Assembly (NCBI GenBank): GCA_017303475.1
Contig: JAFLBO010000001.1
Location: forward strand, 124,001-188,000
Length of the DNA: 64,000 nucleotides
Direction of reading: 5' to 3'
DNA from: Chitinophagales bacterium
Lineage (GTDB): Bacteria; Bacteroidota; Bacteroidia; Chitinophagales; Saprospiraceae
In this document: piece after piece, positions 27,021-35,041 of the stretch
Layout of the letters: each line of letters starts with the position of its first letter
Position numbering within the stretch: the first letter of the stretch is position 1
Program-made: the position numbers and the translations under genes
The notes under the pieces: model-generated
Told to the model about the DNA's origin: nothing
Seen by the model: the letters and a program-made list of their open reading frames with translations, nothing else
Database searches by the model: none

Positions 27021-28010
27021 ATGACATTTGATAATTTACCCGACCTGCCCCCTCAGACAGACGACATGTGGAAGGCTATTGAACGCGCCCGGGGGCCGGA
27101 GCCATTTAATCAAATGCTGAGTTTGTCTGCCTGCTTTCTTCCCAATGTGGCAGAGGAGGTCTGGACGCTCACTTCCCTTCGTTCATTGGATTTGTCTTTG
27201 AATAAACTCGAGAAATTGCCTGAAAGCCTCGGAAATTTGGCAGATTTACAATTTTTGGATCTGTGTTTTAATCAACTCAACTGTTTGCCGCATAGTTTAG
27301 CCAAACTATCGAAGTTGCATACCTTGAAATTATTGGGCAATCGCCTGGATAATTTGCCGGAACAGGTACGACCACTAACTGCCTTGCGCTGTTTGCGCTT
27401 ACAACAAAACAAGTTCAACAAGTTGCCAACCTGGCTTGGCGAACTTATCGAACTCACGGAATTGGATGTCAGCGGGAATACGATACGTAAGCTACCCGGT
27501 AGTCTCCGAAAACTGAAGAAACTACGCTATTTGCTTGCTATCAACAATCAAGTCAACACAATGCCAGATTGGCTAGCTGATTTGCCTGAGTTACTTTGGC
27601 TTGGATTGGATGGTAATAAACTCAAACAAATCCCTTCAGCATTACTGAACCATCATGGTTTAAAACACCTCACTTTAGGGCGCAATCAAATTGGTCAATT
27701 GCCAGCCGGCATCAATCAAATGAACCAACTTGAACAGTTGTTACTCCACCATAATACCTTGCACGAATTGCCGGAAAGTATCCTGGATCTGAAGCACTTA
27801 CGCAGGTTAGACCTTCGTTATAACAGGTTTCAGAAATTTCCCAAAATTTTATTGAATTGGCCTGATCTTAAAATTGATTTCGAATACAAGGGCAAAGCCC
27901 CCAGGGTGAAGGATAAGGTGGTTTTTCTTGAAGGAAATCCCATTTCAGATGTTCCAATAGAAGTAATGACCCAAGGCATCCCAAGGGTCAGAGCTTTTCT
28001 TGGCCAATAG
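27021..28010 (+). CDS. Leucine-rich repeat protein, 329 aa
   Basis: About ten bacterial-type leucine-rich repeats of 23 residues (LRSLDLSLNKLEKLPESLGNL and similar) run from about residue 45 to 280. A short C-terminal cap follows (FLEGNPISDVPIEVMTQG). No signal peptide is seen, so a cytosolic protein-protein interaction role is likely. It ends one base before the stop of the convergent DUF3857 gene, so the two 3' ends are fully back to back. Confidence 0.85.
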   Translation: MTFDNLPDLPPQTDDMWKAIERARGPEPFNQMLSLSACFLPNVAEEVWTLTSLRSLDLSLNKLEKLPESLGNLADLQFLDLCFNQLNCLPHSLAKLSKLHTLKLLGNRLDNLPEQVRPLTALRCLRLQQNKFNKLPTWLGELIELTELDVSGNTIRKLPGSLRKLKKLRYLLAINNQVNTMPDWLADLPELLWLGLDGNKLKQIPSALLNHHGLKHLTLGRNQIGQLPAGINQMNQLEQLLLHHNTLHELPESILDLKHLRRLDLRYNRFQKFPKILLNWPDLKIDFEYKGKAPRVKDKVVFLEGNPISDVPIEVMTQGIPRVRAFLGQ

Positions 28011-31000
28011 CTATTTAAACGCTACCCAACGTGTTTCGGCAGCAATAACTGCATCCACAAAGTTGCGGAAATTGGCGTATTGATCTGGCGGAATGACATT
28101 GCGCACTGTTTGAATGTCGCGTTTGACCTCAAGTACGCCCGGTTGGGTTTGTTTGTACTTCAAGGCATATTTCATTTCACCAAAAGACAAGTTGATGTCC
28201 TTGGGGATTTCACTAAACTGTTTGCCCTCCGGCACCTTAATGGTCACCGTTTCTGTGTATTGATCAGTATCCTCATAATCCCAATATTTGATAGGATGTG
28301 TTCGCTCCTCATCGTTGAAAGCATCGGCGGCAAAGAAGACATTGAAGAAAGGCACCTTAATGGTTTGCATATCTCCAATCTGCATAACCTCATTTTTAAC
28401 GCTGCTTTTTACCTTGAAATGCATGGTATCTGAAGCTTTGTCGAAATCATCAAATACCAGTTCCTTAATGGTCAGCGGGTTGGTGAAAAGGCGCGCCATA
28501 CGTCCCTGCATGGTTTCAGATCTTTTTATCACAGGCAGGTCTTTGTACTGCCCTCTGATACCACCCGCTATGCGTCCACCTGTGTAAGAATCGGTTTCGG
28601 TTAATAATTCCCGTCCTTTGATCTCAATTTTCGTGGTTTCTGTCCGGAAATCTTTTACCCGATTGGTTGGTTCCAGGAAAAATGGTTGGACATCCTTAGG
28701 TCTATTGCTACCAAACGGTATTTCCAGTGCAAATGCGTGGATATCCATTGTTGGCAAACTACCAAAAACCAGATCGGCATCAGTCAGCTCCAGAAACCAG
28801 ATCTGACCATCAGCTTTTACCTTTACAATACAGTGGTTGAAATCAATGGAAGGGAGCAATAGTGCGTTTTCACCCTCATCGCGGGTGTTTATGAGCACCA
28901 AATTGGCCTCCAAACCAGCCTCACGCGCCAGCGCGGCAAATAGGGTTGCCAGGTCCTTACAATCGCCCAATTTGGTTTGAATTACCCGGGCGGCTTTTTG
29001 CGGCACGAGCCCGGATTGGCGGAATGGCACAGAAGAGTACCGGATGTTTTTGGTGATCCAATGGTAAATGATGCGGGCTTTTTCTGTTTCCGTGTACTTT
29101 TTATCTGCAGGGAACAGGGTTTTGTACAATTGTTGTACTTCATAATCCCTTTTGGCCTGATCGCTGGATACGTCAGCGTACCAGTTAGCCACCTCACTCC
29201 AATTGGGAATGGTACTAACGTGTAGTAGCTTGCCCAGATCAATTAAGCCGGGCATGGAACGCTCCTGTTTTACCGCTGGCTCATTCACGGCTTCCCAAAG
29301 GTATTTTTTGAGGCTGCCTTCTTCAATATCCGAGATTTTTGGCTCCAGTTGCTGATTGAGCTGCTTGAACTGGAATTGAACAGAAGGTGGCGCCAGCAGG
29401 CAATACCTGGATATTTCTGCAGGAACAAACTTATTAAAGGTATGTAACTGAGTAAACTCTCGGGCCATTCTGCCATAAGCATAGTTGGATAAACGATATC
29501 GGACGTGAATACCATCACCTACTTGTAAATTAGTGAATACCAGTGCGTTATCGTTTTGTTCAGCCGACAGCTTGCTACCGTTGGGTTTCAGAACCTCAGC
29601 CTTTTCAATAATCAGACTCTGTGTAGACGAATTATACCCAATGGATGATTCTTTCCAACGGTCTATACCTGCTTCGTTCAGAACCTTTATGACAATGGTA
29701 GAAACCTGCTCTGAGTTTCTTTCCGGATACAGGATGTTTACGCGTTCGTCCAGGATATAATACCAGTCGTGTACCCCTTTATAATCAGCATCTTTGGATT
29801 TGCGGTACATCTCCATGGCATCGTATTGCGGCATCAGCGTGGCAAAGTCAGGTTTGTTCTCCAGTTGCCGGATTTTTCTGCGTATGTCGTAATTGTTTGG
29901 ACCGTAATGCAGTGATTTCTGGTAATTGGCCAGGGCGTCTTTGTTATTGGATGCGCGTTCGGCGCAATTGCCCGCCAATTCCCAATATTGAGCGGAAAAC
30001 GGTGCTCTGGCCAGCAGTTTGTCTGCACAAGCCTTACATTTCTCTGGTTCATTGACAGAGTAGTAATAATTGGCCAGCTGAGTCAATGCAGCATCGCCGG
30101 TAGGGTACGACTCATCGATGCGCTTATACATTGCTACGGCTTTAGACCCCATACCAAGTTCCAGATATTGCTCTGCAAGGGTATTGGCAATGGAAACATC
30201 AAAATTTGACTCCAAAAACCGGCTCAGCATAGATGCAGCAGCCTCCGGTCTTTTGTGGAGTTTGGATTCTACAGCAAATTGCAAATTGGTGAAATAGCTG
30301 TTGGTTGGGTACTTTTTATAACACTTTTCAATCAGTTTAACCCCTTCCTGTACAGCCTTTTGTTTGAAAAACAGGTCAATTTTTTTGGAAGCAGTAGATT
30401 CGTCTTCACCATACAAGTCTTCCCAGCGGGTCAACAAGGTCATGGCTTCATCATAATCTTCCTTGGCCAGTGCTTCTTCATATCTGAAAACCATCGACAT
30501 CAGGGACTCTGGCGCCAGTCGTTTGATGTCTTCAAATTCCTGCGAAAGTGCCGTACGGTTTTCCAGATTCTGCAAACATTTCAGTCTTTGAAAACGCAGG
30601 GTAATATTGTCTGGCGATAATGCCAGTGCTTTATCTATAGTTTCCAGTGCCAGTTCGTTATCGTAATTGCGCAGATACACACTGCTCAAATAGAAATAGT
30701 TCACCAGGTTGTTGGGTTGGGCTGCAATCTTCTTTTTGAAATACTCTACCGCATAAAATGGCTGCCTTGCAGGAAGGGCGCCATCTGCTTTGGCATATGG
30801 CTGATAGATGGTAGAAGATTGCAAACCGCTCGCCGGACGGCCAGATTTGTCCAGAAAGCGCAATCCGAAGTTCATGGTCCCGTCTTCTACCAATCCTATT
30901 TGTAACAATACCCGGTTCACACCTTTCTTGAGTTTAACCGGCGCCTTGAATACATCAAAATCCGTATGTCGGTGTAATTGCTCTGCAAATACCAACTGAT

Positions 31001-31781
31001 CGTTTACCCAGATTTTCAGACTGCTTGCTGTATAACCTAAGGCCAGCACCGCGTCCTGATCCTGTGCAGATGTGATGAAAGATTGCGCATAGGCTATGCC
31101 TGAACGCCATTTTATTTGTTCTTCAACACTTACCCACCCATCGTGAAATTCATCTGATTTAGAGATCCACCAGATGTCAGAATTATTCAAGGCCTGAAAT
31201 TTGGCATCTGGCTTGGGTTGGGAAATCGGCGGGTAGTTTTTGTCGAAACCGCTTTCAGATACATTGTCAAACGCGCCGGTAAACTGCCAGTTTCCGATCG
31301 TTTGGATCGGTTCTACAACTGATCTGGACTTTTTTACCTCGTTTTTGCTGATATAATGGTGGTGTAAATGATACATGGCAGAGGCTTTCAGTCCCTCATC
31401 CACTTTTGGATCCTTTATTACCTGTTCCAGAAACTTGAATTGATCGGAGGTCTTTTGGCCATACTCACCAGCAAAACCATAATCCCGCCACTGAGCGTAA
31501 TAATATGGATTCACATCATCCAGGTGTTTTCTGGCCTGATCAAATCGATCGCGGACTTCCTGGTCTTTGCCTTCCATTTGATCTACAATAATGGTCGTAA
31601 GCAGAGCGTCGGCGGCGGTGGCCGGATTTTTTTCTGCTTTTTTCAAGGCAGCGCGTGCTGCAGCAAAATCGTTTTTGCCAAGAGCATCCCAGGCAGTTTG
31701 GTAGTCCTGACTAAAAAGTGTTTGGGTAACACAGATGAATAAGAGTACTAAAAAATTGGGTAGTTTTGAGTATTTGTCCAT
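28011..31781 (-). CDS. TPR, DUF3857 and transglutaminase-like protein, 1256 aa
   Basis: ATG 31781 (MDKYSKLPNFLVLLFICVTQ) gives a signal peptide; the 35-residue upstream extension does not. The N-terminal half carries TPR repeats (LALSPDNITLRFQRL, LHYGPNNYDIRRKIRQLE) around a beta-rich segment. The C-terminal half is a DUF3857 domain (NSEQVSTIVIKVLNEAGIDR) followed by a transglutaminase-like domain with the Cys of LGDCKDLATLFAALAREAGL, His of FNHCIVKV and Asp of ELTDADL. This architecture is common in Bacteroidota; the proteins are predicted to be exported, and their activity (peptide cross-linking or proteolysis) is unproven. Confidence 0.88.
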   Translation of the reverse strand: MDKYSKLPNFLVLLFICVTQTLFSQDYQTAWDALGKNDFAAARAALKKAEKNPATAADALLTTIIVDQMEGKDQEVRDRFDQARKHLDDVNPYYYAQWRDYGFAGEYGQKTSDQFKFLEQVIKDPKVDEGLKASAMYHLHHHYISKNEVKKSRSVVEPIQTIGNWQFTGAFDNVSESGFDKNYPPISQPKPDAKFQALNNSDIWWISKSDEFHDGWVSVEEQIKWRSGIAYAQSFITSAQDQDAVLALGYTASSLKIWVNDQLVFAEQLHRHTDFDVFKAPVKLKKGVNRVLLQIGLVEDGTMNFGLRFLDKSGRPASGLQSSTIYQPYAKADGALPARQPFYAVEYFKKKIAAQPNNLVNYFYLSSVYLRNYDNELALETIDKALALSPDNITLRFQRLKCLQNLENRTALSQEFEDIKRLAPESLMSMVFRYEEALAKEDYDEAMTLLTRWEDLYGEDESTASKKIDLFFKQKAVQEGVKLIEKCYKKYPTNSYFTNLQFAVESKLHKRPEAAASMLSRFLESNFDVSIANTLAEQYLELGMGSKAVAMYKRIDESYPTGDAALTQLANYYYSVNEPEKCKACADKLLARAPFSAQYWELAGNCAERASNNKDALANYQKSLHYGPNNYDIRRKIRQLENKPDFATLMPQYDAMEMYRKSKDADYKGVHDWYYILDERVNILYPERNSEQVSTIVIKVLNEAGIDRWKESSIGYNSSTQSLIIEKAEVLKPNGSKLSAEQNDNALVFTNLQVGDGIHVRYRLSNYAYGRMAREFTQLHTFNKFVPAEISRYCLLAPPSVQFQFKQLNQQLEPKISDIEEGSLKKYLWEAVNEPAVKQERSMPGLIDLGKLLHVSTIPNWSEVANWYADVSSDQAKRDYEVQQLYKTLFPADKKYTETEKARIIYHWITKNIRYSSVPFRQSGLVPQKAARVIQTKLGDCKDLATLFAALAREAGLEANLVLINTRDEGENALLLPSIDFNHCIVKVKADGQIWFLELTDADLVFGSLPTMDIHAFALEIPFGSNRPKDVQPFFLEPTNRVKDFRTETTKIEIKGRELLTETDSYTGGRIAGGIRGQYKDLPVIKRSETMQGRMARLFTNPLTIKELVFDDFDKASDTMHFKVKSSVKNEVMQIGDMQTIKVPFFNVFFAADAFNDEERTHPIKYWDYEDTDQYTETVTIKVPEGKQFSEIPKDINLSFGEMKYALKYKQTQPGVLEVKRDIQTVRNVIPPDQYANFRNFVDAVIAAETRWVAFK

Positions 31782-31963
31782 GGGAAATGAATGAATAAAA
31801 GTGAGAAATGGTTTAGAGGAAGGGTCAGTAGAAGCAAAACCTCCAACTAACGCAAATAGTTGGCCAAAAGTAAACGGCTGATTCATTTGTGTATCATCTT
31901 AACGCAACAAACTGCTTAAATTCTGATCTTAATGCCTACTGAGAAAAAAATCCACAAGCACCT

Positions 31964-31995
31964 TTTGCTAAATCCAGACTAAGATATTACCTTTG
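31964..31995 (+). promoter_or_regulatory. Promoter of the tRNA-CAT gene
   Basis: TTTG at 31964-31967 and TACCTTTG at 31988-31995 are separated by 20 nt, an excellent match to the Bacteroidota consensus, and end 21 nt before the tRNA. Confidence 0.65.
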
Positions 31996-32016
31996 CCGCC
32001 GCTTTTGAAAAAGCAG

Positions 32017-32090
32017 GGCGCGATAGCTCAGTTGGTTAGAGCGTGCGATTCATAATCGCAAGGTCGGGAGTTCAAGCCTCCCTCGCGCTA
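32017..32090 (+). tRNA. tRNA-Met (CAT anticodon)
   Basis: A full cloverleaf can be drawn: acceptor GGCGCGA/TCGCGCT (with a G-T first pair), D-arm with TAGCTCAGTTGGTTAGAGCG, anticodon stem TGCGA/TCGCA with loop TTCATAA (anticodon 32051-32053), T-arm GGGAG-TTCAAGC-CTCCC, discriminator A and no encoded CCA. The anticodon stem lacks the three G-C pairs of initiator tRNA, so it is an elongator Met tRNA, or a tRNA-Ile2 whose C34 would be modified to lysidine; sequence alone does not decide. Its last 16 bases are part of the att repeat of the inserted element, which regenerates the gene. Confidence 0.93.
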
Positions 32091-32092
32091 CA
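32075..32092. repeat. attL: 18-bp direct repeat at the tRNA 3' end
   Basis: AGCCTCCCTCGCGCTACA, identical to 44790-44807. It covers the 3' T-arm and acceptor strand of the tRNA, the usual target of tyrosine recombinases. Confidence 0.93.
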
Positions 32093-32106
32093 CGTTTACG
32101 GCATAA

Positions 32107-32143
32107 ATGCCTGATTGTCAACCAATCAGGCATTATTTTTTTC
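32107..32143 (+). terminator. Element-borne terminator after the tRNA
   Basis: A perfect 11-bp stem, ATGCCTGATTG / CAATCAGGCAT, with a 5-nt loop, followed by TATTTTTTTTCT. It stands in for the host terminator that was displaced to the right end on integration. Confidence 0.85.
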
Positions 32144-32147
32144 TACC

Positions 32148-32174
32148 CGTTGCCGGATTGTTGCCGGTTTTTTC
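32148..32174. repeat. 27-bp end repeat, left copy (candidate integrase arm site)
   Basis: A perfect match to 44623-44649 in the same orientation. Internally it is two GTTGCCGG units spaced 11 bp apart, followed by TTTTTTC. Its position 56 bp inside attL suggests an arm-type recombinase site. Confidence 0.85.
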
Positions 32175-32259
32175 CAAAATTGTCATTTTCAAGGCATTTC
32201 CCCGGCTCCTTGCTTGCCCTGCTATTTGGGCCTTAATCTCGTGTTTTTGCGATACTGCA

Positions 32260-32810
32260 GAGCGCCTGGGATCGGAAAAGCGCCGGGGTGCCGGTGGCCA
32301 TCGAGCCGCGCCGGTGATCGGCTCCAGGTGTGAACCAGGTCGAGCGCCTGGGATCGGGAAAGTGCCGGGGGGCCGGTGGCCATCGAGGCCGCGCCGGTGA
32401 TCGGCTCCAGGTGTTAACCAGGTCGAGCGCCTGGGATCGGGAAAGCGCCGGGGTACCGGTGGCCATCGAGCCGCGCCGGTGATCAGCTCCAGGTGTTAAC
32501 CAGGTCGAGCGCCCGGGATCGGGAAAGTGCCTGGGTGCCGGTGGCCATCGAGGCCGCGCCGGTGATCGGCTCCAGGTGTGAACCAGGTCGAGCGCCTGGG
32601 ATTGGTAAAGCGCCGGGGTGCCGGTGGCCATCGAGGCCGCGCCGGTGATCGGCTCCAGGTGTGAACCAGGTCGAGCGCCCGGGATCGGGAAAGTGCCTGG
32701 GTGCCGGTGGCCATCGAGGCCGCGCCGATGATCGGCTCCAGGTGTTAACCAGGTCGAGCGCCGGGGATCTGGAAAGCGCCTGGGTGCCGTGGCCATCGAG
32801 GCCGCGCCGT
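32260..32810. repeat. GC-rich tandem repeat, about 6.7 copies of 82/83 bp
   Basis: Units begin GAGCGCC at 32260, 32342, 32425, 32507, 32590, 32673 and 32756. Each contains GGTGGCCATCGAGGCCGCGC and ATCGGCTCCAGGTGT (with small variation) and ends AACCAGGTC. Unit lengths alternate between 82 and 83 bp, and substitutions between copies are few, so the array is recent or kept homogeneous. The mixed period breaks any reading frame, which argues against coding. It lies directly inside the left end of the element. Confidence 0.93.
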
Positions 32811-32813
32811 GTT

Positions 32814-33062
32814 TTAACCTAAAATCTTTTCCGGTTCAATTCCCAAGCGTTTTAACTCCTGATGCACGTTTGTACTTAGGTATAGGCTAAAAAGTGATTT
32901 TGAAATTCTGTACTTTGGAAAAATGTAGTTTTTCCAAAAATATGTATCAGGCACACCGGGCGCTTTGTTCGCTTTATAGTCCTTTTGAACATCGTATGCC
33001 CTTAGCAGTGCATTTACTTTCCTTGACTGGAGTATCTTATTTGTTTCTGGTACATTGCTCAT
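32814..33062 (-). CDS. Unrecognised small basic protein of the element, 82 aa
   Basis: ATG 33062 (MSNVPETNKILQSRKVNALL) is preferred; the frame stays open upstream to 33254, but that part runs through GC-rich hairpins. The protein is basic and helical with aromatic residues (YFWKNYIFPKYRISKSLFSLYLS). It has no motif I recognise. It lies between the tandem repeat and a hairpin region, transcribed toward the left end. A DNA-binding role is possible from its charge, but is only a guess. Confidence 0.55.
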   Translation of the reverse strand: MSNVPETNKILQSRKVNALLRAYDVQKDYKANKAPGVPDTYFWKNYIFPKYRISKSLFSLYLSTNVHQELKRLGIEPEKILG

Positions 33063-33087
33063 TATCTCAAAATTTAGTGTTTGCACA

Positions 33088-33215
33088 TAAAAAGCCCGGC
33101 AAAATGCCGCCCTGTTTTTAATTGGGCTGAAACATCCTGCCGGGCTTTTGTAAAAATCGTGCCGCCCGGCTGCTTTTCGGTTATGCAAACCGAACACTCC
33201 CCAGGCGGCGCGATG
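33088..33215. repeat. Two long stem-loops upstream of the 33062 gene
   Basis: AAAAGCCCGGCA (near 33090) pairs with TGCCGGGCTTTT (near 33138), with a small AATGCCG loop nested inside. A second structure has outer arms GCCGCC/GGCGGC and inner arms CGGTT/AACCG (about 33160-33215). Either could be a terminator, a structured RNA, or a single-strand fold used in replication. Confidence 0.5.
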
Positions 33216-33260
33216 GCTCAAAGGTACAACGCAAAATAATAGCCGTTTTGCCAAGTTGAA

Positions 33261-33309
33261 ATTTACCAGCTATAAACGTGCATTTACCAGCTATAAACGT
33301 GCATTTACC
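33261..33309. repeat. 21-bp direct repeats, 2.3 copies
   Basis: ATTTACCAGCTATAAACGTG plus C occurs at 33261-33281 and 33282-33302, and the first seven bases again at 33303. The head-to-tail arrangement 90 bp upstream of a gene start resembles an operator or an iteron. Confidence 0.85.
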
Positions 33310-33325
33310 CCATTGGCTTCCCGGG

Positions 33326-33359
33326 TTTGCTTTCCTTTGGTTCACTTCCTTTACTTTCG
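33326..33359 (+). promoter_or_regulatory. Candidate promoter for the 33397 gene
   Basis: TTTG at 33326-33329 and TACTTTCG at 33352-33359, 22 nt apart and 38 nt before the ATG. It lies just after the 21-bp direct repeats, which could therefore be an operator for it. Confidence 0.4.
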
Positions 33360-33396
33360 TTTTGCGATTTCATTCTTAACACTAAATTTAATAAAT

Positions 33397-33639
33397 ATGG
33401 AAAATTCAAACTCCCGGCTTTTGATTGAATACCAAGACCACGTTTTCCCAATCATTTGGCGCAAGAAAGGCGCAAAGGACGGCGAAACCGACCCTTGCCC
33501 TTTTTGCGATAAAACCCACCTTCACGGCAAAAGCGAAGGGCATAGGGTAGCGCATTGTTCAACAGGCAGTTGGAGAAATTTACAAGTTGATGGGGTGGTT
33601 TATTTGCAAGACCATGGATATTACTTGAAGGAATATTAA
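33397..33639 (+). CDS. Small zinc-binding-type protein of the element, 80 aa
   Basis: ATG 33397 (MENSNSRLLIEYQDHVFPII). The middle contains CPFCDKTHLHGKSEGHRVAHC, a Cys/His-rich motif that should bind a metal. Similar CPFC-x-H-x-HG-x-GHRVAHC modules occur in small proteins of mobile elements in other phyla, from memory. The role is unknown. It follows a candidate promoter and operator-like repeats and is the first rightward gene in the element's left half. Confidence 0.75.
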   Translation: MENSNSRLLIEYQDHVFPIIWRKKGAKDGETDPCPFCDKTHLHGKSEGHRVAHCSTGSWRNLQVDGVVYLQDHGYYLKEY

Positions 33640-33665
33640 AGGCAAATTTACACCCGCCAAAAAAG

Positions 33666-33700
33666 ACAAAAGCCGTCCGGACTTCAATCCGGGCGGCGTT
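33666..33700 (-). terminator. Stem-loop between element genes
   Basis: GCCGCCCGGAT / GTCCGGACGGC with a TGAA loop read on the minus strand, followed by TTTTGTCTTTTTTGG. It has terminator form for leftward transcription. On the plus strand it is not followed by a T run. Confidence 0.55.
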
Positions 33701-33734
33701 CTATATTTGAGCCAAACAGTAAAACAGCAAGGAA

Positions 33735-34019
33735 ATGGAAAACGCTCAATCGCTCAAAAGTTTGGTGCTTGCCAAACTGCCCGCCGAAACAAAACTTTCA
33801 GACTGGCATAGCGCAATCTTGGATGAAGCCTGTGAAAATGCTATCGGGAGCAATCCTAATCTTTCACTTGCAGAACTGGTAAACCCTGCATTTTTTGAGT
33901 TTGCAGTATCTGTACTACACGGTGAATCACTGATTCATGCGGGGCATCGTCTGGGAGGCCAAGTGACCGTAAATTACAGGGGGCAGACTTTCGTGTTTCC
34001 CGTCCCTCTGAATCCGTAA
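33735..34019 (+). CDS. Unrecognised small protein of the element, 94 aa
   Basis: ATG 33735 (MENAQSLKSLVLAKLPAETK) lies 25 nt after TATATTTG (33702-33709), a good -7 promoter element. The product seems helical at first and then beta-rich (GGQVTVNYRGQTFVFPVPLNP). It has no recognised family. A leftward ORF (33856-34080) overlaps its 3' half and also has a promoter-like element, so only one of the two may be real; I favour this one slightly. Confidence 0.5.
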   Translation: MENAQSLKSLVLAKLPAETKLSDWHSAILDEACENAIGSNPNLSLAELVNPAFFEFAVSVLHGESLIHAGHRLGGQVTVNYRGQTFVFPVPLNP

Positions 34020-34080
34020 CGATAGCGGTCACTTGACCGTTAGCGGATTCAAACCGCAAATTCAAAACTACATTTTTCAT
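33856..34080 (-). CDS. Alternative or antisense small ORF, 74 aa
   Basis: ATG at 34080 (MKNVVLNLRFESANGQVTAI) lies shortly after TATCTTTG (34097-34104, minus strand), a consensus -7 element. A leftward terminator-like stem-loop lies at 33666-33700. It overlaps the 33735-34019 gene on the other strand for 164 bp. The sequence looks like a real small beta-rich protein but has no recognised family. Confidence 0.4.
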   Translation of the reverse strand: MKNVVLNLRFESANGQVTAIVTDSEGRETRKSAPCNLRSLGLPDDAPHESVIHRVVQILQTQKMQGLPVLQVKD

Positions 34081-34206
34081 GTTCGGCGCATTTTGTCAAA
34101 GATACGCCCTGCCGTTGTATTGCCCTCATTGGCGATTTTTTAACCGCCCCGGTATCGCCGGCGCGGCTTCTTATTTCTTACCCAGGCGCACCCCGCGCCC
34201 GCGTGA

Positions 34207-34464
34207 CTATTCCGGTATTTCCCCGCCGCCCCTGATTTTCTCAATGTAAACGGCGTAGTTCTTTTCATTTACTGTAAACTCAATTGGGTTTTCTTCTTTG
34301 CGCCGTTTGCTAAGGCTGGAATAACTGGCAAACTCCCCATTTTCTTCTTTCATATCCTCACATAATTGTTTCAGGTTGCCCCATACACCGATAACCTTAC
34401 CATCCCCGGTTAGGACGCTGTACCGCTTTTCGGAATGTTCTTTTTTGTAGTCTCTGGCTTTCAT
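34207..34464 (-). CDS. Unrecognised small protein of the element, 85 aa
   Basis: ATG 34464 (MKARDYKKEHSEKRYSVLTG) is preferred because TATTTTTG at 34469-34476 (minus strand) forms a -7 element just before it, and a more distal start at 34533 would lie upstream of that promoter. The protein is charged (KEENGEFASYSSLSKRRKEE) and has a C-terminal beta pair (EFTVNEKNYAVYIEKI). It may be a small regulator; nothing specific is recognised. It is divergent from the WYL_2-like gene, with a shared 120-bp control region. Confidence 0.6.
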   Translation of the reverse strand: MKARDYKKEHSEKRYSVLTGDGKVIGVWGNLKQLCEDMKEENGEFASYSSLSKRRKEENPIEFTVNEKNYAVYIEKIRGGGEIPE

Positions 34465-34526
34465 GGTGCAAAAATACACGGGTATTTTTTCCCAAATGTT
34501 AATATTTGAAAATTTCCGCTCGTTTA

Positions 34527-34559
34527 TTTGCATAATGATATTATTCGCTCGTATATTTG
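34527..34559 (+). promoter_or_regulatory. Promoter with repeated box, divergent control region
   Basis: TTTG (34527-34530), 21 nt, TATATTTG (34552-34559), directly before the 34585 gene. The boxes CGCTCGTTTATTTGCA and CGCTCGTATATTTGCA are repeated ~26 bp apart, which could bind a regulator. Confidence 0.55.
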
Positions 34560-34584
34560 CACCATCAATTTAAGCAACCAGGAT

Positions 34585-34917
34585 ATGAAACAGCAATTTA
34601 CCCGCTCCGAAGTTCTCGCCCTCGCTTGGGCAATCCGTCGCCAAAATCAATTCCTTACGTGGGGGCAATGCCAGGCGCAAGCGTGGAAAGTGGCACGGCT
34701 CCGGGTGGCGCTTCGCACCTGGGCAACCCGTTTTACCTTCCAAAAGCAAGACGGCGAAGTACGGGAGGCATACGGCACGGTAAACCCGTCGCTTTTCTCC
34801 TACGAACACAAAGGCACCGACCGCGCCGAAAGCCCTACAGCCATAAAATACTATGATCTTGACAAAAACGCGTGGCGCTCCTTCCGGGCTGAACGCATTT
34901 TAAAAATAGCCGCCTGA
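34585..34917 (+). CDS. WYL_2 (DUF2693) SH3-fold protein
   Basis: ATG 34585 (MKQQFTRSEVLALAWAIRRQ), 110 aa; a start at 34528 would lie before the promoter. The first half (LALAWAIRRQNQFLTWGQCQ) is a helical segment seen in Bacteroidota mobile-element proteins. The second half (FTFQKQDGEVREAYGTV, IKYYDLDKNAWRSFRAERIL) matches the WYL_2/Sm-like SH3 beta-barrel family. These small proteins occur on phages and integrative elements and probably bind nucleic acid or a ligand; the function is not established. A terminator follows. Confidence 0.75.
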   Translation: MKQQFTRSEVLALAWAIRRQNQFLTWGQCQAQAWKVARLRVALRTWATRFTFQKQDGEVREAYGTVNPSLFSYEHKGTDRAESPTAIKYYDLDKNAWRSFRAERILKIAA

Positions 34918-34978
34918 ACTGGGGGCGGGCGGCCACTATAACGCCGGGCGGCCAAAGGGTTGCCCGGTGTTCTTTCCA

Positions 34979-35017
34979 GCGCCGGACAAACGTGCCTATA
35001 AGCCCGGCGCATTTTTT
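34979..35017 (+). terminator. Terminator after the WYL_2-like gene
   Basis: GCGCCGG / CCGGCGC stem around an 18-nt loop, then ATTTTTTC. It ends 25 nt before the next ATG. Confidence 0.65.
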
Positions 35018-35041
35018 CACCTTTCTTAAAATCTGTTTTAA

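Noticed and set aside
32233..32796. A 187-aa leftward ORF across the tandem array
   Set aside because: The 82/83-bp period shifts the frame from unit to unit, all frames are open by composition alone, and the product is low-complexity.
32260..32810. CRISPR array
   Set aside because: The units are uniform over their whole length with no unique spacers, and no cas gene is nearby.
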